Below, piece after piece: positions 1-13,800 of a stretch of DNA of 64,000 nucleotides. A model generated the notes under the pieces. It searched no databases, was not told where the DNA came from, and saw only the letters and a list, made by a program, of their open reading frames with translations. The position numbers and the translations under genes are program-made. The DNA comes from Liquidambar formosana (Eukaryota > Streptophyta > Magnoliopsida > Saxifragales > Altingiaceae), in contig CM077833.1 of NCBI GenBank assembly GCA_039720395.1, forward strand, positions 28,232,271 to 28,296,270, written 5' to 3'. Numbering within the stretch: position 1 is the first letter of the stretch; the number at the start of each line of letters is the position of its first letter.

Positions 1-2155
1 ATATTTTGTTGAGGAAAACCATCAAAGCTAGACATCACGTCTTCAAAATGGTGGTGGTTTTGTTCCAATCTAATTCAATAAATACTCAAACCAATTTTTA
101 TCAGTAATAGTGAGGTTGCAAAATTACCAATTATGGGAATCAAAACTGTTATTGCGATTGTCTCCCATCACAAAGACATAACCTTCAGGTATAAGCTGTA
201 AAAGTAGCCACAAAAACCAAAAAAAAAAAAAAAAAAGGTACTTTGTTAAACAATGGGATGAAGGCTTTTGGCCACAAAAGCGATGATTACAAATCACCAT
301 TAAGTCAACCAAATGAAAGGGAGGCAGAAGAACACATTACCACTGGCTTCATTTCATAAGCAAGTGGCTCTAAAACGAATTCCTCTTCTTGAACAACGCC
401 ATTCACCATCAATTTTCCATCATGAACCTATCATATGGAACCCATGCATATAATACACGAAGTCAGCAATCAAGATACAGGACTCGTCTATTTAATAATA
501 AAAATGATAAGTGAAGGGGTGATGAACTAATATTTCAGAAGGAAAAATACGATCAACTAGATGAGCAGTATAAGCTTACTTCAACATAGTCTCCAGCCTT
601 AGCCACAATTCTTTTAATGAATACATCGCCTGAACTGAAACCGTTTTCCTACACATGCGTTGAACAATTAAAATATAAGCATCCCTGCTAAACCCCACCC
701 CAACACACACAAAAAGACAATAACATAAGCACCAGTATATCAAATGTAAATATACTTGTTCCCACAATGATGCACTTTAAAAGAACATTTCAACATACCT
801 GCAAGATTGGAGGCACCTTAAATATCACTATGTCGGAAACTTCAGGCTTTCTAAAAATATATGAAACCTGAAACATAAAATAGCAAAGACAGAAATGTCA
901 GCTCTGTATCTGCAAATGTGAAGTCAGTCTCATCACTACCTCTTTAACTATTACATTAACACTATCCATTCGCGTATGTCCACCACTAGGTCAAACATCT
1001 TCCATCAATAATTTATAGAAACCAACAGACCAATGAAAAACATGCAAATTTTGGGAAATCCTAGGTGGGTACACAAACACCAATTAACAGAGGAAAAAAC
1101 ACATTAGGCTTTTCTCATATGTGATGAAATTCAAACAATACTATTCAAAACCAAGAACAAACTAGTTTCAACAAAGATGAAAGAACCCATTATTTCTCAC
1201 TTTAAAATAAAGTATTAAAAGCAAATCTTTTGATTCAGTGGACGACTAATGTTATCAGCTTAGACATACCATAGCCCATTAATGACGAAAGTAGTTTTAG
1301 GATTCTAAGCCAAAATTAGCATAAAAGTTTATCAATTCACGCAATAGTATGCGACAGCACAACTTTCAAGTAGTGTTTGTCTAACAAGGGCATGATCTTA
1401 TAGAATCAAATTCGTACAATCGTACACACACAAAATTCGGCAGCTAAAATGAACAAGCATTATACCTTCTCAGCTAATATGCGGTCGCCAACATCCAGAG
1501 TTGGGTACATAGAAGAAGACGGGATCGATCTAGGCTCCGCCAAGAACGACCGGAAAAGCAAACTAACAGTCAAAGCTGTAAAAACAGCCTTGGCATCCTC
1601 CGAACAGAAATTCAGCAACCGGGACAGCCAATTACTCCTTTCAAACCCCTTTACATCGAACCTTTCCAAAACCCCTGAAGATGTCTGACCATCTTCTCCT
1701 TCACTACACAGCGTCCCACCTTTATCCACATCATTACTTCCCGGTTCCTGAACAGACTCATTACAGGGAAGCCACTTTGATCCTTGCAAAAAGGGAATGA
1801 TCGAAGTGGCCTTAAATGGTGAAATTCCCAAAACCCCCATACTCGTAGCTCCCGAAACAGATGCCGACGACTTCATCATCGAAATCAGCCCCACAACCAG
1901 TGGGCTCCGACAACTATCGCCAAAGATCTCTCCGGCGAGCGTACTGTACATCGACGACTTGGGCCTTCTCAAATCGGCCTGATAGCTCCGGGCGGCGCCG
2001 ATCGGATCGACGTCGGGCTTCGGATTAGGGCAGAAGAAACGAGATCGGACACAGCATTCGTGAAACAAACGGCAATTTCCGACGCGAAAACCAGCCGAGG
2101 AGGCGAGGTTTTGGGCGACGTAGCCGGAGTAGGTGACGGTGAATCGGATAGCCAT
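1..2155 (-). CDS. TPP: Thylakoidal processing peptidase (plastid type I signal peptidase), 3' end outside the window
   Basis: This membrane-bound serine/lysine protease removes thylakoid-transfer signals from lumenal proteins. Five exons are visible with GT-AG borders: 2155-1466, 867-799, 648-580, 427-341 and 195-128. The last splits a Trp codon and the gene runs on past base 1. Exon 1 (230 codons) starts with [10 protein letters not shown], a beginning shared with plant TPP proteins, and has a long plastid-targeting region. A membrane segment lies at about residues 188-205. The SPase I boxes are present: [10 protein letters not shown] with catalytic Ser215, KRIVAKAGD with catalytic Lys265, and [11 protein letters not shown] near residue 315. 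Introns after exons 1-4 are all phase 0. The 5' leader probably covers about 2156-2480. The final exon is missing, so an intact C-terminus cannot be confirmed. The family call is firm; which TPP paralogue it is remains open. Confidence 0.95.
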
Positions 2156-3236
2156 AACTACTAATTTGAATAGAGCGAATAGGATGTGATACAGAATGGT
2201 TTCGGAGACCGACGGTGTCGATTTGAAAAACCCTACAGGCCAAGAAATGCCATCTCTGCGGAACGAATCAGTGAATCGGAGACGGTAGGGTTGAATTGAA
2301 GTTTAGATATGGACAGGGGGGAGAATCGGAGGCGAATATGAACAAAGGGGAAGCAGAACAAAGGGGAAGCAGAATCTAGGCTTTTTGATCCACTCGGTGA
2401 GTTCCCGAGCGAGTCTCTCAGCTGGAGGAACGCCCAGGAAGTGAATGGATTCAGACGCCAAGACGCAAAGAGGAACGAAGAGAAGTGGGGTTTGGGGTTA
2501 ATAAGGAGGCGGCTATGTCAGCATCGGAAATTTGCCCCCTCTTTCTTTTCATTATTACCAAAATACGTATATTCCTCGTCCGATACTGATCTCATTGAAA
2601 CTCTTCCCCTTTTTTTGTTTTTAGGTTTTTTTCCATTTAACATTGATCAGAATTTTTTTTTTTTTTTAATCACTACCCTTAATTTGCAATAATACTGAAT
2701 AGGTATTAATGTTTTTTCATAAGCATAAATCCCATATCTTTTAATCAACAAGTTAAAAAAGATACATAGATTAAAAATTTATCATATTAATAACTCAAAT
2801 TTAAAATCTCATTAAAAAAAAATTTTTTTTAAAAAAAACACATAACTAAGTCAGAAGGTTACAAGTTGTTGAAATTCTTTACATATGCTTAAATTGTTGA
2901 AATATGCAATGGAATAATTTTCCTATTGATGCCATGATAAGCTATCAACGATCTACTCACTTGTAAAGTAAATGATTTTAAGTCTGATTTATATTTATGG
3001 AGTATTGATATTCATTTCTTGATATTAGGGGGTTAAGAATAGAAATAATTATAAGTTCTATCAATTATTTTTTATTTTTTTAGAAAAAAAAATATCTTCC
3101 TATCTTCTTTTAAAACCTTCCATCCTAAAAATATGAAAAGCTCAAACGCAGTATTTTTCATTATAAGATGAATTAGACTTTCTAAACTCCATTTGATATA
3201 TACATGATCTTTTACAAATCATCTTTGCGTATTTAT

Positions 3237-3335
3237 CAATCATTAGCATGGACTTATTCAAGAACCGAATCGATTGATGAAGATCCAATCATTAGCCTGG
3301 ACTTATTCAAGAACCGAATCGATTGATGAAGATCC
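3237..3335. repeat. Two-copy 49-bp tandem duplication
   Basis: The unit beginning CAATCATTAGC at 3237 is repeated at 3286 with a period of 49 bp and one visible difference (GCATGG against GCCTGG). Near-identity suggests a recent duplication. No gene is nearby. Confidence 0.9.
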
Positions 3336-4302
3336 TTGCATGATAAATACATATAAATTATTCTACGAAGAGAGTAAACTTATACAAAAATCAAACAAAA
3401 TTTAGTGATTTTTTTCATTAAGGGCAAAATGTATTAAAGGGAAAATTGATCAGGTAGAGGGAGGGTAATTTCGTCATTCTGTGATCTCTGATGGGTATCC
3501 GTATAAATATACGTATAATAATGGACCTAATGAGTAATGGCCTATAATATAATTTTGTATCAACCACTACAGACCCAGACTATTCAATTACTTTGGTTGA
3601 CTTTGACCCAAAAAAATACATAAAAAAAAACGCGATGTCTCCCACTTCCGCGAAGCTTTCCGTCAACAATACTTTTCAATCCACTCAATCAAGTGATGGC
3701 CAAAAGACAATAATATCCCTATAATTCGCACGTTCCGGTGCCTAGGGCGCAAAAGGACCAGAACATTCTTGGCCTAACGAACAAAGGATAGAGATTAGAG
3801 AGAGGGACAGCTTCCCCTGAGGTTTCAAATATGCAACACTGACCCCAATAAAAAAGCTATGTAAATTAACAGTCATGTTTCCTACGGATCTGCTATCAAC
3901 TGAATCTGATCTGCAATTTTCATCGATAACCATTTTTTTTTTTTTTGGGGTAATAAGAATATAATAAAAAAAGGTTGAAGCCGAAAAATTACAAACAAAG
4001 AATAGCTTAGTCAAAACCCTAATTGTTACACAAAAATAAATATATATATATATATATATATTCTGGAATATTTTGGCATCTATAATCTTCTACTTGTTAT
4101 GGTATTTGCTGTGCTGTAATTATAAAATTTAACATCACATTGAGTTTTAGCAATAAAGTAGGATGAAATTTATACTTTTTTCATTCCATAAAGATAGGAC
4201 AAGTTTGACGAAACACGTAATTTAATAAAAATCATCATTACATTTATTTCAAATTTATTAAATAGTATATTGCTGATAACCCTCTTGAACTATGGGGGTC
4301 AG

Positions 4303-4577
4303 CAGATAACCCTCTTATATTTTAATTTTAGCAATGTGCCTTCCTTATGGTTTATTTTTTGTCAATGTGTTGTCGGAAATTAGTCACATACTACACATGT
4401 GACACCGTTAACGGCCCCATGTTTCCCAAAATGCCCTCAAGTAGAAGATGCATGTGTGGAAAGGGTGTAAGGCATATCAGTCTTTTCATGTTTACTGTTA
4501 ATGATGTTAAACCAATTAGATCTTCAATTGAACTAGGGGGTACATTGATAAAATTAAAATATAAGGGGGGTTTTCTG
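4303..4577. mobile_element. Small inverted-repeat (MITE-like) element
   Basis: The arm at 4303-4340 starts CAGATAACCCTCTTATATTT. The arm at 4539-4577, read on the other strand, starts CAGAAAACCCCCCTTATATT. Both continue into a shared TTAATTTTA(G/T)CAATGT(G/A)CC. The arms are about 38 bp with few mismatches and about 200 bp lie between them. No open frame and no clear target duplication were seen. A partial repeat of the left end (GATAACCCTCTT) lies at about 4275. Superfamily not assigned. Confidence 0.6.
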
Positions 4578-7500
4578 TAGGGGTGTTAGTAATTATATTT
4601 GGTTCGATTTTAGGATAGATTTCAAACCAAACCATAATTATTTCGGTTTTGTTCTTACCAAACCAAAACCAAACCATACTATAAAAAAACCAAACAAAAA
4701 AATTTCAGTTTTGGTTCGGTTCAGTTTTAGTTTTAACCTATCAAGTAGCAACAAAATAACTGAAAATGAAAAATACCAAACCCCAAATAAAAACATTTTT
4801 AATAAAAGCATTACATTAGCAACTAAAAAAAACATTAAACATTGTATCAAAATAGAAACATATTAACATATGTCAATCCAAATTCAAATTTCTAATCTAA
4901 GACATGATAATATCACTAGTCACTTAGTCAGTGCTCACTATTCAATAGGTTTTATACTCTGGTAAGTTCATTATTACTATTTTGAATCTATTACCTATTC
5001 TAATCTTATTAGAATATAAAATTTACAAACTAAAATTTGATATATAATATATATATAAAATTGGGATCTAACCCATCAACATGTTTTGAAATGGTCATGA
5101 ATCACGGTCAATCGATATAGTTATGGTTTACATTTCTAATCTTTTACATCAGTACATTGCAAATATTTTTGTAAATACACATGGCATTTTAGACTTTCAT
5201 TATCAATTGATTAATTTAGTCTTTATAACTCTAGATAAAGCTTAATGGAAAAAATTAAAAAATTACAATTCATGTAATCAATACCAAATAATTGAATTAA
5301 GACAATGAATTGTCTTTCTAACTCCTAATTTTCAATTGAAGAATTAAAATAGGGAAAACAAAAAGGGAAACAATGTATAAAATGCTTAACATTCTATTAC
5401 AACTAATGCCCTGCATCTAAAAAATATTGCCCACATTTTTTAACAGACTAAATGAAGTTGAAAAATGCTTCTCCTTCCTTTTTTTCTTTTTTTTCCTTCA
5501 CATAAGGGCTAGGATGAAACACAAAACTCTGAAGGGCGGGGGATCAGTAGAAATTTATAAAGAGAGGGGTGCTTTTACAATAAATCGCTTAATGTATAAG
5601 GGTTACGACCTATTGCTGACGCAGCGAGGAGTGAGTGACGTAAGCGCATACATCAGCCAACATTCGGTCGTCTGAGTGCTTGAGTGCCAAACTGCTCCTT
5701 ATAATTTATCCAATGATTCTCAAATATAAAATCTCTGGAATTCCATAAAATATGTTATCCTCTGTGTGGGTGGATATATATTTCTCAATCACTTTTCAAG
5801 TCCTTTTTTCTTCATGAGGTGTTAGTTGGACCAGTTCCCTTTTTCCCTCTTTAGGTGAAAGATTGAAAAGTGAAAACCTTCCTATTTTGAAGGTTGAAAC
5901 TTATTTATTTTGTTTGGACCCATGCAAACAATTAAAAAAAAAATATAATTTCTTTTACTTTTAAAGAGATAAACATTGACTGAGTCAGTTTCAATTCGAG
6001 TGTGCATGTGAATGTATATGTGTATGTTTTCTTAATTGTTAAGAAAAAAATATTCTGATCGGTGGTGTCAATAAGTGTGGTATTGTTTTTTGTAGGCATA
6101 TTGTGCTAAATGATCAATTTTATACACTTGTATCAATTGGTATATGCCAAAATTGTCCACTAAAATCATATTTAGAGATGTTGAGTGAAATAACAAGAAG
6201 AAGAAAGAAAACAACAAAACAACACATTTTTCTTTCCCACGTTAGCCAAATCAGAATCAAAACACATATCTAAACGTGACTAAATCTTTGAGAAAATGAT
6301 AATATCTTAAGAATCTATGACCCGTCTTCCCAGGATTCAGTATCTCGTATTTGGTTCCTTTAATTTTTGGACCACTCAAATTAATAAATCCTCAATTATT
6401 ATGTTTTAACATTCTTTCTTAAATTTCAATTTAGCGATGAGTTTACGCCAAATTAAACCTAGCCACTTCTGATTATAGTCCGCATAATTAGGTTAGTTAC
6501 GCATGTAAATGGGCCTACAATTAGATGCAATTCAATTCTTCTTATCTTTACTAGAGTAATTTATTTGTTGGTCCAAATGCCATTTAAAATCGGTGGCCTT
6601 TCAAAAGATGCAAAGGGCGTCCAATAATCCGACAATTGGACCTTAGTAGGTACGTTGACCATGCTTCACCCCAGTGAAGTAAAAATCCAACAAAAGTAGA
6701 ATAAGAAAAAATTATAAATTTTAATAAGTTTGAAAATTAATCTAACAGTGATGAAGTCGAATTGTTTACGTAGCTCGCACTATTTATCTATTGTATTTAA
6801 GGAGAAAATTACAATTCATTGTATAGATCATGTGTGCCAAAGATATCAATTTCAGTGTAAAGGCCCTTCGTTGGTTTGAGGCAGTCATCAATGCTAAAGA
6901 ACTATAAAAAAATGCATATAAGATTCTAACATGACAAATTTTGCGAAGACAAACCTTTGGGGCATAGATACGTATTTGAAGACACTTGATTCTGTGTCTA
7001 GGCGGGCAGGGGGTCAATGTAATTGCCATGGCTGCAACTCAAGTGAGTTAGCTCAACAGAAGGGGTAGAACTCTTGGCCCAAAGCCCAAAGGCCAGCCTA
7101 GCTCTACCTGACTAATTTGAGCTCAACCCAAGTCTGAGTTTGGGCCGAGTCGAGTTGTTTGGGGTGCCAAGTAAAGGGTGAAATGTAATGTGAGTTTTAC
7201 ACCCAAATGGAGATGAGATCATGAGTACACGTTGGAAAATGGAGTACTAGAAGTTGAAATAGAAGTGATGTGGGCGCAGATGAAAATGGCCAAGAATAGA
7301 GCACCAAAAACAACTGACAAATAAGGTCAGTAAAGGAATTCAGGTTCGAATCCCTCCCAATGTACCGTAAAAAAAAAAAAGAATTCGGGTTTGGGGTGCG
7401 GACAGGTTAAGATGTGGAGAAGCTCAACCCGAATTGAGCTTGGGTTGAGAATTTTCAGCCCACACTCAACCCTAAGTTTATAAAAAAGGCTATCCCAAAC

Positions 7501-8535
7501 CCGACCATTGATCAGATTGGGTGAACCGGAACCCACCCAAGTCGTAACTCTAGCAATAACGGATTATCACACTAAGCAAACATTAGAAATTTAGTAGTGG
7601 GATGTTAAAAGAACAGAAAAAGGCAAAGGAAGCGCACTCCCATCTCCATTAGTAGCATAAAATTTTGAAGTATGGGTATAAAGGCAACGGCGCAGCCGAA
7701 GAGATGGGCTTCCCACTTTCGGCGGAAAATATGATCAATGTGGTCCATATTTCCCTACTTTCCCACTTCCATTAAAAAAAATATATATTGCACAGCTTAT
7801 CAATTTATCAATGAAATTATGGTAATCAATGTAACTATTATAAGTCGTTGAAGTGTTTTTCACTTCCCAAGCAATGAGAGGGAAAACTTTAATAACCTGC
7901 CATTAGAGAGACCTTTGCTCTGGGCCCATGTTAAAATGGGCCTGGACATATGAATTAAGATTTGGTGACGTGCAGTTAGTCGGTTAATCCTTAATAATCG
8001 CACCTAGGCACGCGCAGCCCACGCGAGGCGAAACGCACGTGCCTGTGTCGGGTGAGCCTGACATTTTTCTTCTGCATTCCCCCCTTTCTTTTTTCAAAGT
8101 TACCACCAGGGGCAGAAATCGAGAGTGGTGGGACCATTCCCCCAGAATCTTAAATCAAGGCAGCTCCAACTTGATCGCCCACGCGCACATCATGTGCTGG
8201 TAGCCCTCATGTTGGCCTCTCAAGTGTCAAGTCCTAAGACCCGAAACCGAATCCATTTGGAGGGAATTCCGACCCGAGTTTGAATTTGGTGGATCCCTTA
8301 TGATGATGAGCTTCTCCCATAATGCCCCCACAATAATCCTGACGATAATTTCAATCAAAATGACTTAAATTTGCTGGAGCGGTTCTCACTTTAGTTCTAT
8401 TTGTAAATTTGGGTTGCCATACAAACAACCATTTACAAAACAAACTCGACTTGAAACCCGATCAATTCTATTATGAACTAAAAAAATCTTTTGATTTCCC
8501 AAGCAACCCTTTTAAATAGATCTATTTAAAACTTG

Positions 8536-8584
8536 GAGCTAGGTGTTTACCATTTATCTTGTAATCATGGTAAACACCTAGCTC
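8536..8584. repeat. Perfect 18-bp inverted repeat with 13-nt loop
   Basis: GAGCTAGGTGTTTACCAT at 8536-8553 is exactly complementary to 8567-8584. Pairing stops at the ends of the arms. No gene adjoins it, so it could be a tiny foldback element or the stem of an RNA. Confidence 0.9.
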
Positions 8585-10002
8585 ATTGGTCATTTTAAAA
8601 TCTGTAGACATGTTTAATTAAGTTAGTAGGAGTAATATTTTTACTTGAAAGATACTCCATACCAATGCCATGAGTATGCTTACAAGCATCAACCAGTTTT
8701 CATTGCCAATTCTTAATGAAAGCTTTTCTTGTTGACCATTTGAGTGTCACGTTTCATTCGAACAAATGTGGCCGCAGAAAAGGATTTTTTGGGTGGACAA
8801 AGATGGTTCGGGAGAGAGAAAAAGACCAAAAAAGTCGACAGTCAAACAGTGGCTCCAGACAGGACTAGTCAGGGACTTGCTCCTATCCTACCCAAAATAA
8901 TTATTTCAGTTGGATCTATACTACCTTTTTTTTTTTTTGGTAAGTGATCTATACTACTTTTACTAATCAAATTATCCTTCAAATTTTGTTATAGGCAACT
9001 ATTCTTTTTATAATATAAAATTTTCTTCCATAATTGAGTTCAATTGAAATATATATACATATGAGTTTTTAAAAGTATAGTATAAAAATATATAATAGAA
9101 ATTTGATTAAACGATGTAATAATCAAAACCCTCAATAACATCTGACCTTGCATTGTTTGTATGACACATATGTAGCAAATAAATCTTAAAAGACTCAAAT
9201 TTGTGACCATTTTCTTAAAAAATTTCATTAATGAGAAATAGTGCTTTGTGACAGTTTTTCCATCTCAGGTTGCCAGCATTCAAATATGATCAAAATAAGT
9301 CTATTGATAATAAAATTTCATATGATAGACTCTTGTGAGATTGGATCCTTTACTAATACATTAGGATGCTTGAATTTATTTAATGATTCTAAAAATTTCA
9401 ACTCTCACTCCGTAAGTGTATTTGTTTCTTTCAATTGTTAAATCACCCAATGCAGCCAAGCATAGGGTCCTCTCTTGACTCTTGTTAGGTGATCTTGTTC
9501 GATCACCGAAAATTTAAACTAGGGTGTGATTACTAAAACTCGTGGCAATGATTCCAAAATAAGAAAAAGGCCGATTAGGACACCCACAAGAAGAACTGTT
9601 AGGACTATTAAAATATTAGGTTGGTTGGATTGAAAAACAAAACTGTAAAATCAGTGGGGACATAAAACGTTACTCAAAATCAGCAATGGAGAAACACACA
9701 CACCATGCACAGTGGTACAGTCAACAGTTTGAGAGGATTCGAACAGCGTGCCCTAGGTGTTCACGCCACCATTAATTTGCACGCTAACATCGTAAAATGC
9801 TCTACTATTCTACTATGGCCCCATCATCGATCAGACAAACCGGAATTCCCGGAGCCACGGGAGGGGACGGGACCCTACCCCACCCCCTCCTCTCTACTCA
9901 TAAATCATCATTCATCAACACTGTGATTGATTGACTCGTGACCTGCCGCTTCACGCTAGCCCACTCTCTTTCACCATAAGCGGTCATATTGGCATGCGAT
10001 TA

Positions 10003-10038
10003 CCCCCCCCCCCCCCCCCCTTACTATATATATCTACT
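10003..10038 (+). promoter_or_regulatory. Poly-C tract followed by TATA-like box, possible promoter of the LHT8-like gene
   Basis: A run of 18 C (10003-10020) is followed by ACTATATATATCTACT, about 770 nt before the ATG at 10807. A plausible 5'-UTR intron runs from the donor ACG|GTGAGG near 10188 to the acceptor TATGCAG|GTTGG near 10575, which would account for the long leader. The promoter and the leader intron are both inferred from motifs only. Confidence 0.3.
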
Positions 10039-10806
10039 ATGTCTCTGTGTGATGCTCCAGTAACGCATCAGTCAGCATCAGCTAGTCTATTTCACCTCTG
10101 ATTTGAGATAACATTCTCGAGCTTGCGTTGCCGTCAAAACGGAAATCAACACCCACTCATCGAGATTCTGAACCAATACCAGCCAACGGTGAGGATCCAA
10201 ACCCTGCAAACTTTCATGCTACTCACATCTTTTTCTGCTCCACATTTTCCTTCCCAAAAATGTAATTGGCTTGTAAATACGTCTCAGGTAGACACATAAT
10301 ACAATACGACAACACCCCTTTTTACAATTGACATTTTACTATGTTCAGTTGTTTACTGTTGCATTAGAAAGAGATGCTCCGTATTATGTTATTAAAAAAG
10401 AAAAAAAAAGAAGAAACGGAAATATTTTTGATGTGTGTGACGGTGTGGGGTTTTTTTATTTATTTATTTTTATTTATCTTAACAAAAAAGAGAAAGGAGA
10501 TATTAAGCGGTTAAAAGGTGAAATTTTTTTGAAATGTTTTAGCTTGGATTCTAAGATGTACATGTCTGTATGCAGGTTGGCACTGATCAGTGACCGACTC
10601 CCGACAGACTGAAAGCAGAAAAAGAAAGGAAAGGGACAAAGAAAAAAGATAGAATTCTCCCATTATTTTCTTCTCGTACCAGTCTCCTTTTTCACCACAG
10701 ACACTGAGACACAAACAGCGACAGTCAAACACAGTGATAAAGGAAGAAGAGATAACCATCACCTCCAGAGAGCCACACTCACCCACATTCTCTTTTGCAA
10801 CCCAAA

Positions 10807-13800
10807 ATGGAGGAGAGGCCGGAGACAGAGCTAATATCAATCCCGGCGACGCCACGTGTCTCGACGCCGGAGATACTGACGCCTTCTGGGCAGAGGTCAC
10901 CTCGGCCGGCATCGAAGGAGGGGAGGTCGTCGACGGCATGGACTCCGACGTCGTTCATATCGCCGAGATTTCTGAGCCCGATTGGGACGCCTATGAAGAG
11001 GGTGCTGATAAACATGAAGGGGTATTTGGAGGAGGTGGGTCACCTCACCAAGCTCAACCCACAAGACGCTTGGCTTCCCATCACAGAGTCACGCAATGGG
11101 AATGCTCACTACGCTGCGTTTCACAACCTCAATGCTGGGGTTGGGTTCCAAGCCCTCGTCTTGCCTGTTGCCTTCGCTTTTCTTGGCTGGTATGCTGCTT
11201 TACCTTTCTACAATTTTTTAGGCTTCGTTTGCTTCTCGGAAGAGTACATGAGAGAAAAATAAAGGAAAAATGCTTTCACATGCTGGCCTCGTTTCGAAAT
11301 CATTTTCATTTTCATTTCTCTCATTATTTTCCCAAGAATCTGACTGAGCTTATTCTTTGATACTGTTTCTTGCTTGGTCCTTTTTTGGGGTTTTAAATGT
11401 TTTCCCATATACTCTGTACTCATGTCTTGATTGAACTAATTGAAGATTGAAGATACCCATTATTTATTTTTGTTTTGTGAGCTTAAAGTTTAAATTGGAT
11501 ATATAGCATTAGTTCTTCAGGCCTGCATTTTTGGAATGGAGTACCGAATTGAACTGGCCACTCAGTCCTCAACTCTTACTGAAAATGCATTAATTGGTTT
11601 CCTGTTCTGTTTTAGTTTTTTATTTGGTAGATTCTTTTTCAGGTTTATGTTCTTTTTTCCCCTTGGATATCAAAAAATTATAATTTTATTGGTTCTATGT
11701 GATATATATCAGTATTGCTTTTCACCTATTCTTTGCTATTTTCTTAGTACTCACTCCATTTTTTTTTTTAATTTAATTTTTGTCTGGGGGAGTCCAATAG
11801 TACTCATTCTTCTATTTCACTCGCTTCATCTCTTTCTTTCATCCATTTGAATCACTAGTTGTTTATTTTTCTTCTTAAAAATCCATAATTTCTTTGGACA
11901 CTACTGGCTTTCTTTCTCTTTATCTTTTTCTCTCTGTCCCCCACATGCTGGTCAAAACATTTAACCATACATTATGGTTTGTGGGTCTACCCAGTAATCT
12001 TCTATTCTTTTCTTAAGATTTCATCATAGATTTGATTTGAATAGAAGAAAGTAACATCCTTGGGGCAAGTCATTTCACTCCTTTCGTCTTTTCCTTTTCC
12101 CACACATTCAATTATACCACAGAGAAGGCACCCATACTGGGGCCCCTCATAATTCTGTTTGTCTTTTTGAGGATTGAGATCAGAGGGCCTTTTTACTTGA
12201 TAGTTACTTGAGTTGATTCCATATTTTTTTTCTTTTCCTTTTGTCATGAATGATATCCATTTCTCATGACTTCAGACAGTGAATCTGAAGCGCTTTGCCA
12301 AAGCAATTTATGCTTCCTTCAATGGTGCACTTACAAATAAATAAATCACACTGGTAGACTTGTTCAATTTACCATTATTCCCGTAATTCTTTGGAATATC
12401 TGGATCGGGCCTCCAAGAGAAGCTTCATGAGACCCTGGATGGCATGTTGGTATTGGTAATATGGTCTTGATGGGTGTGGAAATAATTATCTTAGAACTTT
12501 TGGATAACATATAAAAACCTATTTTTACTAGTAACAATTAAATAGGCATAACTGGATGAATTTTGCCGATAAGGCTGCTGCTGCTGCTGCATTGGGCTGA
12601 AACCTGCCACAAAAGCAGAATTTAAGTTGGTTTTTTGTTCCATCCTTGTGTACCATGATGTTGCCTGCTAAATATAGGAACCCTTGGCCCCTCCCAAATG
12701 CGCCACAGAAATGATCCACCCAAGATACCCACTACCTCTATCACTACCTCTATTTGCTAGCCTTGAATTCCACATATGCTGTGTAGCGCCTTATGTTGCA
12801 TTTTAGAATTATGATACTCGAAGTTTGCTCTCATTATTCTCGTCAAATTTAAAAACATTTCGTTGGTTTTTAAGAGGAAAAATACAATATTATTCTATAT
12901 TAAATTGAACATACATCTTATGTTGGTATATGGTATTGAAATAAATGGAACCTTTAATCAGACCCATGCCTCTTCCTTTCCGGAATCATAGTTCTTTGTT
13001 TCTTGGGTATCCTTACTAACACAAAACAAATAGAAATAGGAAAAGAAATAATGTTTGTAAGTAAGAAAGAAATTCACCATGGTCCCAAAAGAGTGGGAGA
13101 AAAATAGAGGATAAAAAAATTGCTTAATATATCTGGTTTGCCTTAGTCAATTTTTTCTTATAATGTTCTGCAGGAGCTGGGGAATACTATCCTTAACAAT
13201 AGCCTACTTTTGGCAACTTTACACTTTGTGGATTCTAGTTCAGCTGCATGAAGCAGTTCCTGGGAAGAGGTACAACAGATATGTGGAGCTTGCACAAGCA
13301 GCATTTGGTGAGATCCCATTGTAACTCCCACCTTTTCTTTGCCAAAGTTGAACACCTTATCTGTCAAATAGAATGTGATATTAAATAATTGTTATCACAC
13401 AGTCATGATTTGTCTGTTTAATTGATCTGTCATTTTACACTTTTATTGACCTGCTAATTGGTATCGATCACATTTACTCGACAATTAGAAATATATATCA
13501 AGTGAAAGCACTCAAACACTTATGGCAAATATAATAGTACAAAATAGAAACATCAGAATGGTGATAAACTCTTCAAAGATTCTCATTCTTCACATGATAT
13601 CTACTACAACTGAGTGCATTGACGCTATTTTTTTATTTTGTAGGGGAAAGATTAGGTGTCTGGCTTGCTCTCTTCCCAACTGTTTATTTATCAGCAGGAA
13701 CTGCAACCGCTTTGATTCTAATTGGAGGGGAGACTATGAAGCTATTCTTCCAGATTGTTTGTGGGCCCCTCTGTTCATCGAATCCTCTAACAACAGTGGA

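Larger units (their letters stand above)
2481..10000. other. Intergenic region, TPP to LHT8-like
   Basis: No convincing gene was seen on either strand. Open frames are under 95 codons, lysine/phenylalanine-rich or overlapping, and none shows a known domain. The stretch is AT-rich, with poly-A/T runs and a short TA repeat near 4041-4061. It holds the tandem duplication at 3237, the inverted-repeat element at 4303 and the hairpin at 8536, listed separately. Around 4600-4740 there is an AACCAAACC-rich low-complexity stretch. Around 7080-7540 there is a repetitive stretch rich in CTCAACCC and GGGTTGAG words, typical of old dispersed repeats. Confidence 0.7.

Noticed and set aside
7335..7380. GGTTCGAATCC resembling a tRNA/SINE B box, followed by poly-A
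   Set aside because: No A box or cloverleaf upstream and no clear flanking duplication, so neither a tRNA nor a SINE is supported.
10511..10939. Minus-strand frame over the LHT8-like first exon
   Set aside because: It has no family features and overlaps the well-supported plus-strand N-terminal coding region.
11536..11850. Phe-rich 104-codon frame inside LHT8-like intron 1
   Set aside because: It is T-rich intron sequence between validated splice sites with no domain.
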